Translations under genes and position numbers: made by a program
In this document: piece after piece, positions 32,506 to 42,175 of the stretch
Position numbering within the stretch: position 1 is the stretch's first letter
Layout of the letters: each line of letters starts with the position of its first letter
The notes under the pieces: model-generated
Databases searched by the model: none
What the model was told of the DNA's origin: nothing
Seen by the model: the letters and a program-made list of their open reading frames with translations, nothing else
Source of the DNA: Fibrobacter sp. UWB15
GTDB taxonomy: Bacteria > Fibrobacterota > Fibrobacteria > Fibrobacterales > Fibrobacteraceae
Assembly: GCF_900177705.1 (NCBI RefSeq)
Contig: NZ_FXBA01000001.1
Coordinates: 992,001 to 1,056,000, forward strand
Length of the DNA: 64,000 nucleotides
Direction of reading: 5' to 3'

Positions 32506-35500
32506 CTAACGAACATTTACAAGCTGGTTTATGCCATCGACTCTAAGAATATATTTTCCGGAGTGAGTAACTTCTATGGAAGAAACGCCCTTGTAAAGCA
32601 TTCCAGACTTCAAAATTCGACCCTGAGAATCCAGAAGCAAGTAATTTGCAGATTCCTTTTCATAGCGGACACTTATAATTCGTCCCAAAACGTTTACCGC
32701 AAAATTAGCCGGCTTCATAGCAACAGGAATTTCTTCCGTACTAGACGAAGATTCTACGCTGGAAGAAGATTTCGCGCTAGACGAAGATTCTACACTGGAA
32801 GAAGACTTTGCACTAGACGAAGATTCTACGCTGGAAGAAGACTTCGCGCTAGACGAAGAACTCACGCTGGAAGAAGACTTCGCGCTAGACGAAGAACTCA
32901 CGCTGGAAGAAGATTTAACACTAGAAGATGAAAATCCTTCTTCATAATAGCTGGACATGGGAATCATGTCGTAGCCAGCAAAAACAGGATAGCCCTCGCC
33001 ACGAGTCCAGATTTTGCTGTTTTCTTCTGTTCCCGCAGTCGTATTGAGTGCATCCTTAAAATCATCCGTCTTCATAAGGTCCGAAGACATTGGCGCAAAA
33101 AAGTCTACAGAATACAAGTCGTTGACCGCAGCAGAATCGTAGTAGACATAGGCGTTCTTAGCATGGTCTTCTTCATAGTCAGCAACAAACGCATAGACAC
33201 CTCCCTGGAGTTTCATTCCGTCTACCTTTGCCGTGCTGTACACATTCTTAACGACCACCGCGGAATCGCCCTTGGCCCATACACCGCCCGAGAAGCCTCG
33301 AGAATTCACATTGCCCCAGTTAAACGCATTCGTAATTGACGCTCCCGGGTAGAGATCAGCAACAATGCCTGCCACAAAGGAGCTGTCCACATTATCTTCG
33401 CTATAAATATCCCCGATATTATAAGCCTGATTCATATTGCCCTTAAGGCTTCCGCAAACGCCTCCAATATGGGAACTCAGTTTCTGATCCGCATATGCAT
33501 AGAAAATAGGAGCATCGTTATAGGCACCTTCTACTTGATTGCAGGTTCCAGCAATGCCACCCACATAAGGTTCGACCGTTTTTATATAGGCATAATGCCC
33601 GTAAGTAACCGAAATACCATAAACCGGGCCACGGTTATTGACATTCATCAAGACGCTATCCGAAATACCTGCAATACCACCCACATTCGTAAATCCCGAA
33701 ACGCGGCCCAAATTCTTGGAATTTTTCAACTCCCCAAAATTCTTTCCCGCGATACCGCCAATAGCAAATTTTAAATCCTTGTTTTCTACACGCGAGTATT
33801 CGCATTCATTATAGAAATTCGGACATTCATGCAAAATGGGTTTCCTGTTTTCAGTAGAATCCACATAGCCCCAGTTGCTACCGACGATACCACCGATACT
33901 AAACTTGTTAGGATAGCGTCCATCTTTGGAAATGTCTTCCATAAGAATTCGCCCTTCGTTCAAGACGTTCTTGACCGAACCTTCGCCAAAATTCAAGGCA
34001 ACAATACCGGCCATCGCAACGGAATCTCTACCAGGAGAAATACTATAGGCCAAATGAATATTGCCGCTATTGGAACAGGAATCAACGATACCTTCGTTTG
34101 TCAAGGCAATTCCTGCAAGACGATGATAATATCCCCAGGAATTGACATTGATGTCACCTGTATTGACACCATTGATTATATGCTGCGTGAAATTCGCAAT
34201 TCCAGCCACTTCAACATTGTAGGCACTCACATCAAACGAAGTTTCGTTCCTCACATTGTCCAAGTCACCGTAAGATTCATAGGTGATACCGCTGATAATG
34301 ACGCTAAAATTATTTTCTTGAGAAATGTCTATATGACCATGCGTATAAGCATTCGTTATTTTGCCGCCAAACGTGTTATAAGCGGCAATGCCGGAAATTT
34401 TGTAATCATGATTTTTCGAGTCGCTACGATTAAAATCAAAAATAAATTCAGCACTATCAATGTCACCTTCATTATAATAGACCAGTCCACCCATAGTCAC
34501 CGTCGTATCGAAGGGCTTGGCCTGGACGGAGCAGTTCCTGATATGACCGAGATTGACCTGGGCTATGGCCCCGGCATACTGTTCTACCAAGGCACTTCTG
34601 ATGTTCAGGTCCTTTACAAGGGCTTCGCTCATGTAATAGGCATAACTACGCCCGCCTGGCAGTTCGTACCATTCGAGATTCGCCCCCAAGGAATCGAACA
34701 GGGAATGCCTTAGCCCATAAATGGTATGGTGGTTCCCGTCAAAGATACATGTATCGCAAAGTCCGGTGCGGCCCCTGTACCAATAGTACAGATTATGCTC
34801 GGTGGGAGTCAAGGAATCCTTCCCGAGCACGAGGTCGTTCATCAGGATCGCGGAAAGATTCCGGGAATCGTCCAGGTACCACTTCAGCTCCGCAGGCGTA
34901 TAGATGGCATAGTACAGGCGACCGTCCTTCCGAACAATCTTGTCGATCTTCTGGAAGTCGCCGTTCCATACCTTGAACTCCGGGACGTCGGAAGGCTGGG
35001 AATACACGACAAGCGAAGTGTCCTCGATGGTTTCGGAATACCTGGCATACAGCACCGTCGAATCCGTAAAGACATGGTCCACGCCCACCGGGTTCCCTTC
35101 ACCGTCTACCCAGCCGGCAAAATAGTGGCCTTCCTCGGAAACCGGGATTTTCATCTTGTCGAGCTTGCCCTGATAATCGGTATAGCCGGTAGAAATGAAC
35201 TGGCCGTCGTCAAAGATGACGGGGAAAACTTCCTGGAATCCATCCTTTCTAAATTCAGGATATTCGTCAGGGACATAGGACCACTCCCTTTCGCCATACC
35301 TAAATTTGCAATCTTCGCTGAACCGGCCTACAAACTCGCGCTGTTTCAAGGAATCCGTCGTCATCCCTACGCACCATAAAGGCCGGGAAGTTTCGGGCAC
35401 ACCGCCATAGCAAGCCATATCGGACACGAGATCCTTGTTGTAATAGCCGTGTTTTATTTCCGTCTCAAGATAGCCCACCAGAATTCCCTCCAAGGAGTCT

Positions 35501-36783
35501 CCCTGGATATCGCCGGAAAGGTTAAACGCATACTCGACTGCGTTCCCACGGCCATATCCCGCAAGACCGCCGGCGATCTTTCCGGAAACCTTCCCCTCGT
35601 TTTTCGAATAGATAACGCTTCCCATGGCGACAATGCCGCCCGCAAGCATCGTTCCATGGACGGAGCCCTTGTTATGGCCCCCAGCAGAACCAAAAACATA
35701 GCCGACAATCCCTCCAGCAAAATATCCGAACACATTTCCGTGGTTCACGTAGTTCCATCCCACAATTTGATGTCCGCTAATGCCGCCGGCGAGCCCCAGG
35801 GTGTCCGCAACGGTTCCGTAATTCACGACGTCATACAAATGCCAGGACTTACCGGCAATGCCGCCGACAGTACCGAAATTCGCGTAAATATTTCCACGGT
35901 TTTCGCAGGAATAGGCTTCCGCCTCGTTAATTCCGACAATACCGCCAGCATAATTTTCATGCTTGTCGCCCAGCATGTTGACATAGGAATTGAGATTATA
36001 GGAGATACCGATGTAGGTACTGGATGCGTCCCCTTTCACGTGGATATCGGCAAAGTTCTTGGCGTCCTTCAGGACCACATCCCTACCCATGTTCCCCACG
36101 ACTCCGCCAACGACGTAGTACCCGAAGGCGTCCAGGTTTATCTCCGTGCTGTTCGAAACCTTTTCCATGGTTCCCGAAGACATAATGCCGATAAGTCCGC
36201 CCACGTAGCCCTTGGCGGGCCGGTAAATCCTGTCGACCAATCGGGCATTCTCGTCGAACACCCGAATATTCCCTTTTCGGGCATGGCAGTTGTAGACAGT
36301 ACCCTCGGAACGGCCCACGAGCTGGCCCAAATTCACCGAGTCCTTGGCCATGTTCTGGAAATCGAAATCAAAATGCGAGTAGGCAACGGAAACGTTCCGA
36401 ACGACACCCTCCGCATCGAGATAGCCGAAAAGGCCATAAGAGAAAGGGGTCCCCAAGGCCACGTTCAAGCCGTAGACGGTATGGTTGTTTCCATCAAAGG
36501 TTCCCTTATACGCATTTTCCTTGTCTACACCGATAATCGGCCAAAGGGAGCTAGAATAAGAGGAAGAGTCAGATCCTAGCTGAATATCTGCAGTCAGTTC
36601 TGCGTTCAGGTCTGTTTGTCCGTTGTTGACCTGACTTGCAAACCAGGCCAGTTCCGCCGGAGACGAAATCTGATATACATCGCCATTCGCGGTTGTCTGG
36701 ATTGCAGGCTTAGCAGTTTCGCCATTCCAAGCGGCAAAACTATAAATTGCAGTTAAAAGGACCAGTATAATTTTTTTAGTCAT
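32506..36783 (-). CDS. Large GLUG-repeat surface protein with InlB-like repeat and C-terminal sorting-like domain
   Basis: A 1425-residue secreted protein. The signal peptide (LVLLTAIYSFA) is followed by many GLUG-type repeats of form GGIVGxN...NxGNI, in two blocks (about 60-500 and 640-1290). An InlB/Listeria-Bacteroides-type repeat lies between them (about 525-590: GKLDKMKIPVSEEGHYFAGW). Residues 1300-1350 are an alternating KSSSSV/ESSSSA linker. The last 70 residues (LLLDSQGRILKSGM, GKYILRVDG) look like a type IX-secretion-style C-terminal sorting domain. It is probably a surface adhesin or filament, exported by a T9SS-like route; substrate unknown. The stop lies 13 bases before the FISUMP gene start, so the two are likely one transcript. 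Confidence 0.75.
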   Translation of the reverse strand: MTKKIILVLLTAIYSFAAWNGETAKPAIQTTANGDVYQISSPAELAWFASQVNNGQTDLNAELTADIQLGSDSSSYSSSLWPIIGVDKENAYKGTFDGNNHTVYGLNVALGTPFSYGLFGYLDAEGVVRNVSVAYSHFDFDFQNMAKDSVNLGQLVGRSEGTVYNCHARKGNIRVFDENARLVDRIYRPAKGYVGGLIGIMSSGTMEKVSNSTEINLDAFGYYVVGGVVGNMGRDVVLKDAKNFADIHVKGDASSTYIGISYNLNSYVNMLGDKHENYAGGIVGINEAEAYSCENRGNIYANFGTVGGIAGKSWHLYDVVNYGTVADTLGLAGGISGHQIVGWNYVNHGNVFGYFAGGIVGYVFGSAGGHNKGSVHGTMLAGGIVAMGSVIYSKNEGKVSGKIAGGLAGYGRGNAVEYAFNLSGDIQGDSLEGILVGYLETEIKHGYYNKDLVSDMACYGGVPETSRPLWCVGMTTDSLKQREFVGRFSEDCKFRYGEREWSYVPDEYPEFRKDGFQEVFPVIFDDGQFISTGYTDYQGKLDKMKIPVSEEGHYFAGWVDGEGNPVGVDHVFTDSTVLYARYSETIEDTSLVVYSQPSDVPEFKVWNGDFQKIDKIVRKDGRLYYAIYTPAELKWYLDDSRNLSAILMNDLVLGKDSLTPTEHNLYYWYRGRTGLCDTCIFDGNHHTIYGLRHSLFDSLGANLEWYELPGGRSYAYYMSEALVKDLNIRSALVEQYAGAIAQVNLGHIRNCSVQAKPFDTTVTMGGLVYYNEGDIDSAEFIFDFNRSDSKNHDYKISGIAAYNTFGGKITNAYTHGHIDISQENNFSVIISGITYESYGDLDNVRNETSFDVSAYNVEVAGIANFTQHIINGVNTGDINVNSWGYYHRLAGIALTNEGIVDSCSNSGNIHLAYSISPGRDSVAMAGIVALNFGEGSVKNVLNEGRILMEDISKDGRYPNKFSIGGIVGSNWGYVDSTENRKPILHECPNFYNECEYSRVENKDLKFAIGGIAGKNFGELKNSKNLGRVSGFTNVGGIAGISDSVLMNVNNRGPVYGISVTYGHYAYIKTVEPYVGGIAGTCNQVEGAYNDAPIFYAYADQKLSSHIGGVCGSLKGNMNQAYNIGDIYSEDNVDSSFVAGIVADLYPGASITNAFNWGNVNSRGFSGGVWAKGDSAVVVKNVYSTAKVDGMKLQGGVYAFVADYEEDHAKNAYVYYDSAAVNDLYSVDFFAPMSSDLMKTDDFKDALNTTAGTEENSKIWTRGEGYPVFAGYDMIPMSSYYEEGFSSSSVKSSSSVSSSSSAKSSSSVSSSSSAKSSSSVESSSSAKSSSSVESSSSAKSSSSVESSSSTEEIPVAMKPANFAVNVLGRIISVRYEKESANYLLLDSQGRILKSGMLYKGVSSIEVTHSGKYILRVDGINQLVNVR

Positions 36784-36828
36784 TTGACCCCCATTGATGA
36801 CCGTAATATAAAAATATTACATATAAAC

Positions 36829-36860
36829 AAAAAGGGCCGCATTGCTGCGGTCCCTTTTTT
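36829..36860 (-). terminator. Terminator after endoglucanase gene
   Basis: On the minus strand AGGG-CCGCA-GCAA-TGCGG-CCCT is followed by TTTTTG. A T-run is also present in the other direction. Confidence 0.75.
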
Positions 36861-36876
36861 CGCTTTTGAGCGAGAA

Positions 36877-39800
36877 TTATTCCACCGTGATGAGGGTGAC
36901 GGTGCGCTTGCCAACCTTGATTGGCTTGCTCACATCAACACCCTTCTTGGCCTTCTTGGACGGATCGTTTGCCCAGCCTTCCTTCAGCTTTTCGGTGCTG
37001 CGGTCGAGAGTCTGGACAGTGGCCTTGCCCTTGAAGCCCGGAATGTTCAACTTGAGTTCGTAGTCGCTGTACGGGCTCTTGTTGATCACGAGGAGGCTCT
37101 TCTTCTTGCCGTTTTCGGTGTAGTAGGTCGTGATGAGCGATTCCTTGTCACCGGAGATTTCGGTCTTGAGGAGCTTGCCGCGGAGAGCGTCGGAAGCCAT
37201 CTGGAATGCCCAGTAGCTCGGACGCGGGCAGTTCATGCATTCTTCTGCAGAACGGGTCAAGTAACCGTAGTCACCGCCTTCCGGAGTGATGTCGTTGTGG
37301 ATATCCCAGTACTGTGCGTTGTCCACGTTTTCGGTGGCCAACATTGCGAGGTAGTCAGCAACGAACAGACCGTTTTCGAGAGCGATGGTCTGCGGACCCG
37401 GGTTGAAGTCCACGGAGTTCCATTCGGTGAGCCAGAGTTCGATCTTCTTGTCCTTCTTGAAGTGGCTGGTCCACTTGTCCACAACCTTATGGAGACGGCT
37501 GTAGATAGGAACGAGGTCCTGCGGAGCAGAGAGGAGTGCGAAGTCGTTTTCTTCACCGAAGTGCTGCGGATAGTGGTGAACAATGAGACCGTCGGCAATG
37601 TCGCCGGTTTCCTTGAGCACGTTGTCGTTCCACTGGCCATCGAGCACGCCGAGCACGGCCACCTTAATAGTCGGGTCAACCTTCTTCATGGCTTCGATGA
37701 ACTTACGGGCGCGCTTACCATAAATGGTACCGCCGTCCTTACCATACTTTTCGTAGTACGGGTGCCAGTTACCATAGACTTCGTTACCGATTTCCCAGTA
37801 AACGATGCCGGCCTTCTTGTCGATGTTGGTGTGCTTCACCCAAGCAGCGGCTTCCTGTTCGGTACCGGAACCGAAGTTCACGGTGAACATGGCGTTAGAA
37901 CCGGTCTTCTTCAACCAGGCGAGGAATTCGTCGGTATCGACCATCCAGTCGTGGTTGTCGAGGATTTCCTTCCAGTGGTCGTCATCGGCACGGAGACCAC
38001 CCGGGTAACGGATGATGCCGTGGTTGATGCGCTTGGCGTATTCAGCAGTCTGAACCTTGAACTTCGGATTGTCGAGCATGTCGCCATCCCAAAGTGCAGC
38101 GTTGATACCGAAGAGGCCGCCCGAGATGTTCGGGTTGATCACGTCGCCGGTACCCTTGACTTCAACCTTCACGAGAGCCGGACGGGCTGCAGCCTTGACT
38201 TCCTTCTGGTTGGTGAGCTTGATGTTATCGATTTCGAAGCTACCGTTAGAACCTTCTCCACCCGGTTTGAAGTCAAGAGAAACAACACCCTTGAGGTCGA
38301 ACTGACCGTTTTCCTTAGCGTTAGGCGGCTGGTAGTACGGGAACTTGCTGAAGGAGCGGAACGGAACGATCACCGTGGTGCGACCGCGAGGTACACCGGT
38401 GTTGGAAACGAAGAGTTCGTTTCCGGCGTCGCCGATCTGAACCGTAATGGACTGCCATGCACGTTCGGAGTAAACGTCGAACATGATGCCCCAGTGGTTC
38501 GTCCAGTCACGCTGCTTGGCGTCGTGAGCGGCAGTGTTCTTGGTAAAGTCAAGAACGAAGTCCACCCAGTCGGACATTTCGAAGTGCTTGATGTAGAGGC
38601 TGTTGCCGTCGAGCTTGGAGCTCTTGTACGGCATTTCGATTTCGGCCTTGGACTTCGGACCGAAAGACGGTTCCCACTTGTCCTTGGCGAACTTGCCTTC
38701 GAAGTCAGAAATCACGACATCCGGAGCCTTGGACTTCCAGTTATCCCACTTGATATCCGGGTCAACCCAGTCGATATTTTCGGTGAAGGTAATCTGGTCC
38801 ACAAAGATGGTCACAGGAGCCGGCTTGCCCGGTTCGCCCTGGTTTTCACCCTTGCCCACAGAGAAACGGATTTCCTGAATCTTGTTCCACTGCACGTCCT
38901 TGGCAACTTCGGCCTGCTTGTTAGCGTCCCAAGCCTTACCCTTGTCGCCGAACTTCTTCAGAGGAATCTTGACGAGCTTCCAGTCCTTGCTGACCTTGGA
39001 GCCTTCGATCCAGTCGTTCAGGCTGATCTTGGTCTGGCTCTTGATGTCGTTACCCTGGTTGTCGAGGATACCCACGTAGACCTTTTCGCCACCGAGCTTA
39101 CCCTTGATCCAGAAGTAGAGACCACCCTTGTTGCGAACCTTGGAGAGGTCAATGAACTTGCCTTCGCCAAGAGAGTAGGTCACACCGGACCAGTCGTTGT
39201 TATCGATGTACAGGGCGAGCACATTCGGGTTGCCCTGAGTCTTGGAATCAGCTTCGCGCTGGGCAGAAAGACCACCGTAGCTGTAGCTGAAGCCCTTGAG
39301 CTGGTTATCGTAGAACGTACCGTTCTTGACAGGCTTAGCCTTGCCGTCGAGCTTTTCGGGGTTCTTCGGGCCGTCAATGACGTCGTTGTTTTCATCCCAG
39401 TAGACAACCTTCTTCTTCGGGGCAGCCTTCTTGTTGCCCTTCACGATTTCGATGTTGTCGACCCAGATTTCGAAATCAGACGCGCCACTCTTGTCGATAG
39501 AGAAGCGGATTTCTGCAATCTTGTCCCAGTCGATACGGGCCGGGAATTCGGACTTGCGGGTGTTGTCCCAGTACAAGCCACGGTCCGGGAAGTCCACGAG
39601 AGGAATGGAAACCTTCTTCCAATCCGTCGTCACGGCACCGCCCTGGATGTACTTGTTCATCGGGAGAACGACCTGAGTCTTCTTGCCGTCAGAAACTTCT
39701 TCATCCAAAAGACCGACCTTAACGGCTTCGCCACCCTTCTTACCCTTGATCATGAATTCGAGCTTGGAGTCGAGCATGAACTTATTGAGGTCGAAGGTTT

Positions 39801-40065
39801 CGTTGTACAAGCAAACAGAAGCGCCCGAATATTCGCTCGGGTCGAGCTTGATGTTCAAGGCAGCCTTAGACTTGTAGCCGCCGTCCTTAGTAATGGTGAT
39901 ACCTTTGCTCTTGCCGCCGTAAGCGTAGTCAAAGCCCCCCGGACGATACTGTTCGTCGAAGAACTTGTAAGGAACTACACGCGGAGCTTTCGGCTGAGCC
40001 ATTGTAGCCGTGACACCGAAGCCGAGAAGGGCGACGGTAGCGGCAGTCAATGTACGCTTCATCAT
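36877..40065 (-). CDS. cel51A: GH51 endoglucanase of the EGF/Cel51A type with CBM11-like modules
   Basis: A 1062-residue secreted enzyme. The signal peptide (VALLGFGVTATMA) is followed by three related CBM11-like beta-sandwich modules (about residues 35-215, 245-430, 460-620), each with DWKKVSIPL-like and EIRFSV/IWVDNIE blocks, then a GH51 barrel (about 635-1060): acid/base in WEIGNEVYG and nucleophile in LWLTEWNSVD. Size and domain content match the major cellulose-binding endoglucanase EGF/EG2 of F. succinogenes. It cuts cellulose and related glucans at the cell surface. It has its own ribosome site (AAAGGA), a terminator, and base use typical of a highly expressed gene. Confidence 0.9.
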   Translation of the reverse strand: MMKRTLTAATVALLGFGVTATMAQPKAPRVVPYKFFDEQYRPGGFDYAYGGKSKGITITKDGGYKSKAALNIKLDPSEYSGASVCLYNETFDLNKFMLDSKLEFMIKGKKGGEAVKVGLLDEEVSDGKKTQVVLPMNKYIQGGAVTTDWKKVSIPLVDFPDRGLYWDNTRKSEFPARIDWDKIAEIRFSIDKSGASDFEIWVDNIEIVKGNKKAAPKKKVVYWDENNDVIDGPKNPEKLDGKAKPVKNGTFYDNQLKGFSYSYGGLSAQREADSKTQGNPNVLALYIDNNDWSGVTYSLGEGKFIDLSKVRNKGGLYFWIKGKLGGEKVYVGILDNQGNDIKSQTKISLNDWIEGSKVSKDWKLVKIPLKKFGDKGKAWDANKQAEVAKDVQWNKIQEIRFSVGKGENQGEPGKPAPVTIFVDQITFTENIDWVDPDIKWDNWKSKAPDVVISDFEGKFAKDKWEPSFGPKSKAEIEMPYKSSKLDGNSLYIKHFEMSDWVDFVLDFTKNTAAHDAKQRDWTNHWGIMFDVYSERAWQSITVQIGDAGNELFVSNTGVPRGRTTVIVPFRSFSKFPYYQPPNAKENGQFDLKGVVSLDFKPGGEGSNGSFEIDNIKLTNQKEVKAAARPALVKVEVKGTGDVINPNISGGLFGINAALWDGDMLDNPKFKVQTAEYAKRINHGIIRYPGGLRADDDHWKEILDNHDWMVDTDEFLAWLKKTGSNAMFTVNFGSGTEQEAAAWVKHTNIDKKAGIVYWEIGNEVYGNWHPYYEKYGKDGGTIYGKRARKFIEAMKKVDPTIKVAVLGVLDGQWNDNVLKETGDIADGLIVHHYPQHFGEENDFALLSAPQDLVPIYSRLHKVVDKWTSHFKKDKKIELWLTEWNSVDFNPGPQTIALENGLFVADYLAMLATENVDNAQYWDIHNDITPEGGDYGYLTRSAEECMNCPRPSYWAFQMASDALRGKLLKTEISGDKESLITTYYTENGKKKSLLVINKSPYSDYELKLNIPGFKGKATVQTLDRSTEKLKEGWANDPSKKAKKGVDVSKPIKVGKRTVTLITVE

Positions 40066-40136
40066 ATGATCGTGTCCTTTTTTTGTGTTTTTTAGTTTGA
40101 TTTTGAAATTAAAATTTTCGCGTTCAAAAAGGGAGC

Positions 40137-40155
40137 ACGCGACTTAAAGTCGCGT
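40137..40155. repeat. Perfect intergenic palindrome
   Basis: ACGCGACTT-A-AAGTCGCGT. On the minus strand it precedes CTCCCTTTTTG, so it may act as a terminator for the DsbA-like gene. It could also be a mobile palindromic unit. Confidence 0.6.
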
Positions 40156-40179
40156 TTACAGATTGAACCGCTTAGGTAA

Positions 40180-40914
40180 TTACTTGGCTTCCTTGAGGAG
40201 CTTTTCAACCAGTTCCGGGCTGAAACGGTCCTGACGCTTGCCGTTGATGTAGAAGTTCGGAGTACCCTGCACGCCGACTTCGGTACCGAGCTGGAAGTCC
40301 TTGTCGATACGGGCATTCATGGCAGAATCGAGAACCATGTCCTTCTTGAACTGTTCAACGTTCAAGCCGACCTGCTTGGCCACTTCGACATAGATGGAAT
40401 CACCGAGTTCGCGGCTATGCGGAGCGAGCGCGTAGCGGTATTCCCAGAACTTGCCCTGCTTGTGTGCTGCGATAGAAGAGGCTGCTGCAGAGCGGGCGTT
40501 GGAGTGGAAGCTGAGCGGGAAGTGCTTGTACACGAACTTGATCTTGTCCGGATACTTTTCGTTGAGTTCCTTCATGACCGGAGCGATGCGGGAGCAGTAC
40601 GGGCACTGGAATTCGGTAAATTCAACAATCGTGAGCTTCGGGTTCTTGGTGTTGCCAAAGACCGGGCTGTCTTCGTCGGGAATGTCCCAGACCTTGTTGT
40701 CCGCTTCCATTTCGGCGCGGGCCTGTTCCAGGGAGATGCCACGCTTGTCGAGAGCGTACTTGATGATTTCGAATTCTTCCTTGACCTGCTTGAAATCCTT
40801 TTCAAGGTTATCAAGCCTGGCCTGCTGGTTGAACGAACCGCCAGCGGAAGCCTGATTGCAGGCAACGAGACCAGCGAAACATACTGCGAGAGCAACAATG
40901 GGGAGACGTTTCAT
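40180..40914 (-). CDS. DsbA/BdbD-family thiol-disulfide lipoprotein
   Basis: A 244-residue lipoprotein: lipobox GLVAC (Cys19), a helical linker (30-65), and a thioredoxin fold with CPYC active site (FTEFQCPYCSRIAP), cis-Pro segment GTPNFYING, and an inserted helical domain (KHFPLSFHSNARSAAASSIAA). This is the DsbA-like/DSBA-oxidoreductase group that forms disulfides in exported proteins. It lies directly upstream of the Cel51A gene in the same direction, but in its own unit. It is probably periplasmic, anchored by lipid. Confidence 0.85.
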   Translation of the reverse strand: MKRLPIVALAVCFAGLVACNQASAGGSFNQQARLDNLEKDFKQVKEEFEIIKYALDKRGISLEQARAEMEADNKVWDIPDEDSPVFGNTKNPKLTIVEFTEFQCPYCSRIAPVMKELNEKYPDKIKFVYKHFPLSFHSNARSAAASSIAAHKQGKFWEYRYALAPHSRELGDSIYVEVAKQVGLNVEQFKKDMVLDSAMNARIDKDFQLGTEVGVQGTPNFYINGKRQDRFSPELVEKLLKEAK

Positions 40915-40985
40915 GTTTTTCCTTTTTGATGTTAAAAAATCTGGGCAAGCGCAATACTTACCTGTGTAAGGGAAATATATAAAAT

Positions 40986-41027
40986 AGTAGAAAGTTGAAA
41001 GTAGACAGTAGGCAGTGGTTAGTGGTT
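40986..41027. repeat. Heptad repeat (six units)
   Basis: AGTAGAA AGTTGAA AGTAGAC AGTAGGC AGTGGTT AGTGGTT, between the DsbA-like gene and dut. Confidence 0.65.
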
Positions 41028-41064
41028 AGGAATGAGGAATGTCAGATGACCCAAAAAAAGAAAA

Positions 41065-41096
41065 ACCCGAATGTAAATTCAAGGATACATTCGGGT
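41065..41096 (-). terminator. Terminator after dut
   Basis: An 11-pair stem ACCCGAATGTA/TACATTCGGGT; on the minus strand it is followed by TTTTCTTTTTTT. Confidence 0.85.
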
Positions 41097-41125
41097 CGAT
41101 ATAAACGAAATAAAATCTGTGTTCC

Positions 41126-41560
41126 CTAGATTCCCGTGCTGCCGAAACCGCCGCGGTCTGCGCCGTCCAGCGGGCCTTCCTCGAAAGTAAGCGTGGGCTG
41201 CTGCTCCATGATGCGGAACTGCGCGATGCGGCTACCCTTCTCGATGGTCACGTCGCGGGTGGCGTACACGGGCATTTTCCACCAATCATTTGCACCACAG
41301 TAGCTAGAATCTACCACACCAACAGAATTCGCCTGCAAGATGCCGAAATTCTTGAATGTGGAACTACGCGGGGCGATATGCGCCTCGTAACCCTCGGGCA
41401 ACTTCATCGCAACGCCCAAATGAATGAGCCTGAACTCCCCCGCCTTGAGCGTCACGGTCTCCGCCGCCGCGAGGTCAATCCAGTCGGACTTGCCGCCCAC
41501 ATACGTGAGGCGCTGAATAGAATCGTCGAGGTACTGAATCTTAATCGTCTGTGATGCCAT
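41126..41560 (-). CDS. dut: dUTP diphosphatase
   Basis: A 144-residue trimeric-type dUTPase. Family motifs are visible: LIHLGVAMKLPEGYEA (motif 1), APRSSTFKNFG (2), NSVGVVDSSYCG with the catalytic Asp (3), GSRIAQF (4) and the C-terminal GGFGSTG arm (5). It hydrolyses dUTP to dUMP, keeping uracil out of DNA. ATG 41560 is chosen because TATATT ends seven bases upstream; the eight upstream codons are not conserved. Confidence 0.94.
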   Translation of the reverse strand: MASQTIKIQYLDDSIQRLTYVGGKSDWIDLAAAETVTLKAGEFRLIHLGVAMKLPEGYEAHIAPRSSTFKNFGILQANSVGVVDSSYCGANDWWKMPVYATRDVTIEKGSRIAQFRIMEQQPTLTFEEGPLDGADRGGFGSTGI

Positions 41561-41566
41561 AAGCCA

Positions 41567-41572
41567 AATATA
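41567..41572 (-). promoter_or_regulatory. -10 box of leaderless dut
   Basis: Minus-strand TATATT. The predicted +1 is 41560, the A of the ATG. Confidence 0.55.
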
Positions 41573-41723
41573 AATAGTTTTCAAAACAGTCTATTTCAAG
41601 CATAAGCCACCAGGCGAAACAAACAGGATTGTCTAAAGTAGTTTTTACACAACGCAACAGCCTGTTTCTTGCATTTGTGCCAAGCCATAGGTATATTTGA
41701 GCCGTAAACAAAAAGGAGTTTAA

Positions 41724-42170
41724 ATGCAGACCTACGAAATTCTCAAGAACATCCGCGAAAAGCACAATCTCACCCAAGACCAAATGGCCGAACGCATTCA
41801 CGTGACCAGGCAGGCCGTAAGCCGCTGGGAAACCGGCGAGACGCAGCCGAACACGGAAATGCTCAAGGTATTGTCAAAGGAATTCAATGTTTCCATCAAT
41901 ACGCTGCTCGGTGCCCCGCGACAACTTTTTTGCCAGTGCTGCGGCATGCCCCTCGGTGACGATGCGATGATTAGCCGCGAACTCGACGGCAACTTCAACG
42001 AGGATTACTGCAAGTGGTGCTATGCCGACGGCAAGTTCGCCTACACCGACAAGAATACGCTGCTGGACTTTTTGCTTTCGCACATGCCTAATCCGGAAAA
42101 TACGCCAGATGCGGAAAGGCGCAAGTTCTTCGATTCGCACCTCTCGCAATTAAAGCATTGGGCAGGCTAA
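41724..42170 (+). CDS. XRE-family regulator with C-terminal zinc-ribbon domain
   Basis: A 148-residue protein. Residues 1-65 form a Cro/CI-type helix-turn-helix (LTQDQMAERIHVTRQAVSRWETGETQPNTEML). Residues 70-148 form a putative zinc-ribbon domain (PF12674-like: QCCGMPLG ... YCKWCYADG), with four Cys for metal binding. This combination is common in gut bacteria, with unknown target. AAGGAG precedes the ATG and a TATATT lies about 30 bases upstream. It faces the trmJ operon, five bases apart. Confidence 0.85.
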   Translation: MQTYEILKNIREKHNLTQDQMAERIHVTRQAVSRWETGETQPNTEMLKVLSKEFNVSINTLLGAPRQLFCQCCGMPLGDDAMISRELDGNFNEDYCKWCYADGKFAYTDKNTLLDFLLSHMPNPENTPDAERRKFFDSHLSQLKHWAG

Positions 42171-42175
42171 ACGCC

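Noticed and set aside
36784-40095. A 1103-residue open frame on the + strand opposite Cel51A
   Set aside because: Shadow of a strongly biased, highly expressed gene; no domain is recognisable and the minus strand encodes a clear GH51 enzyme.
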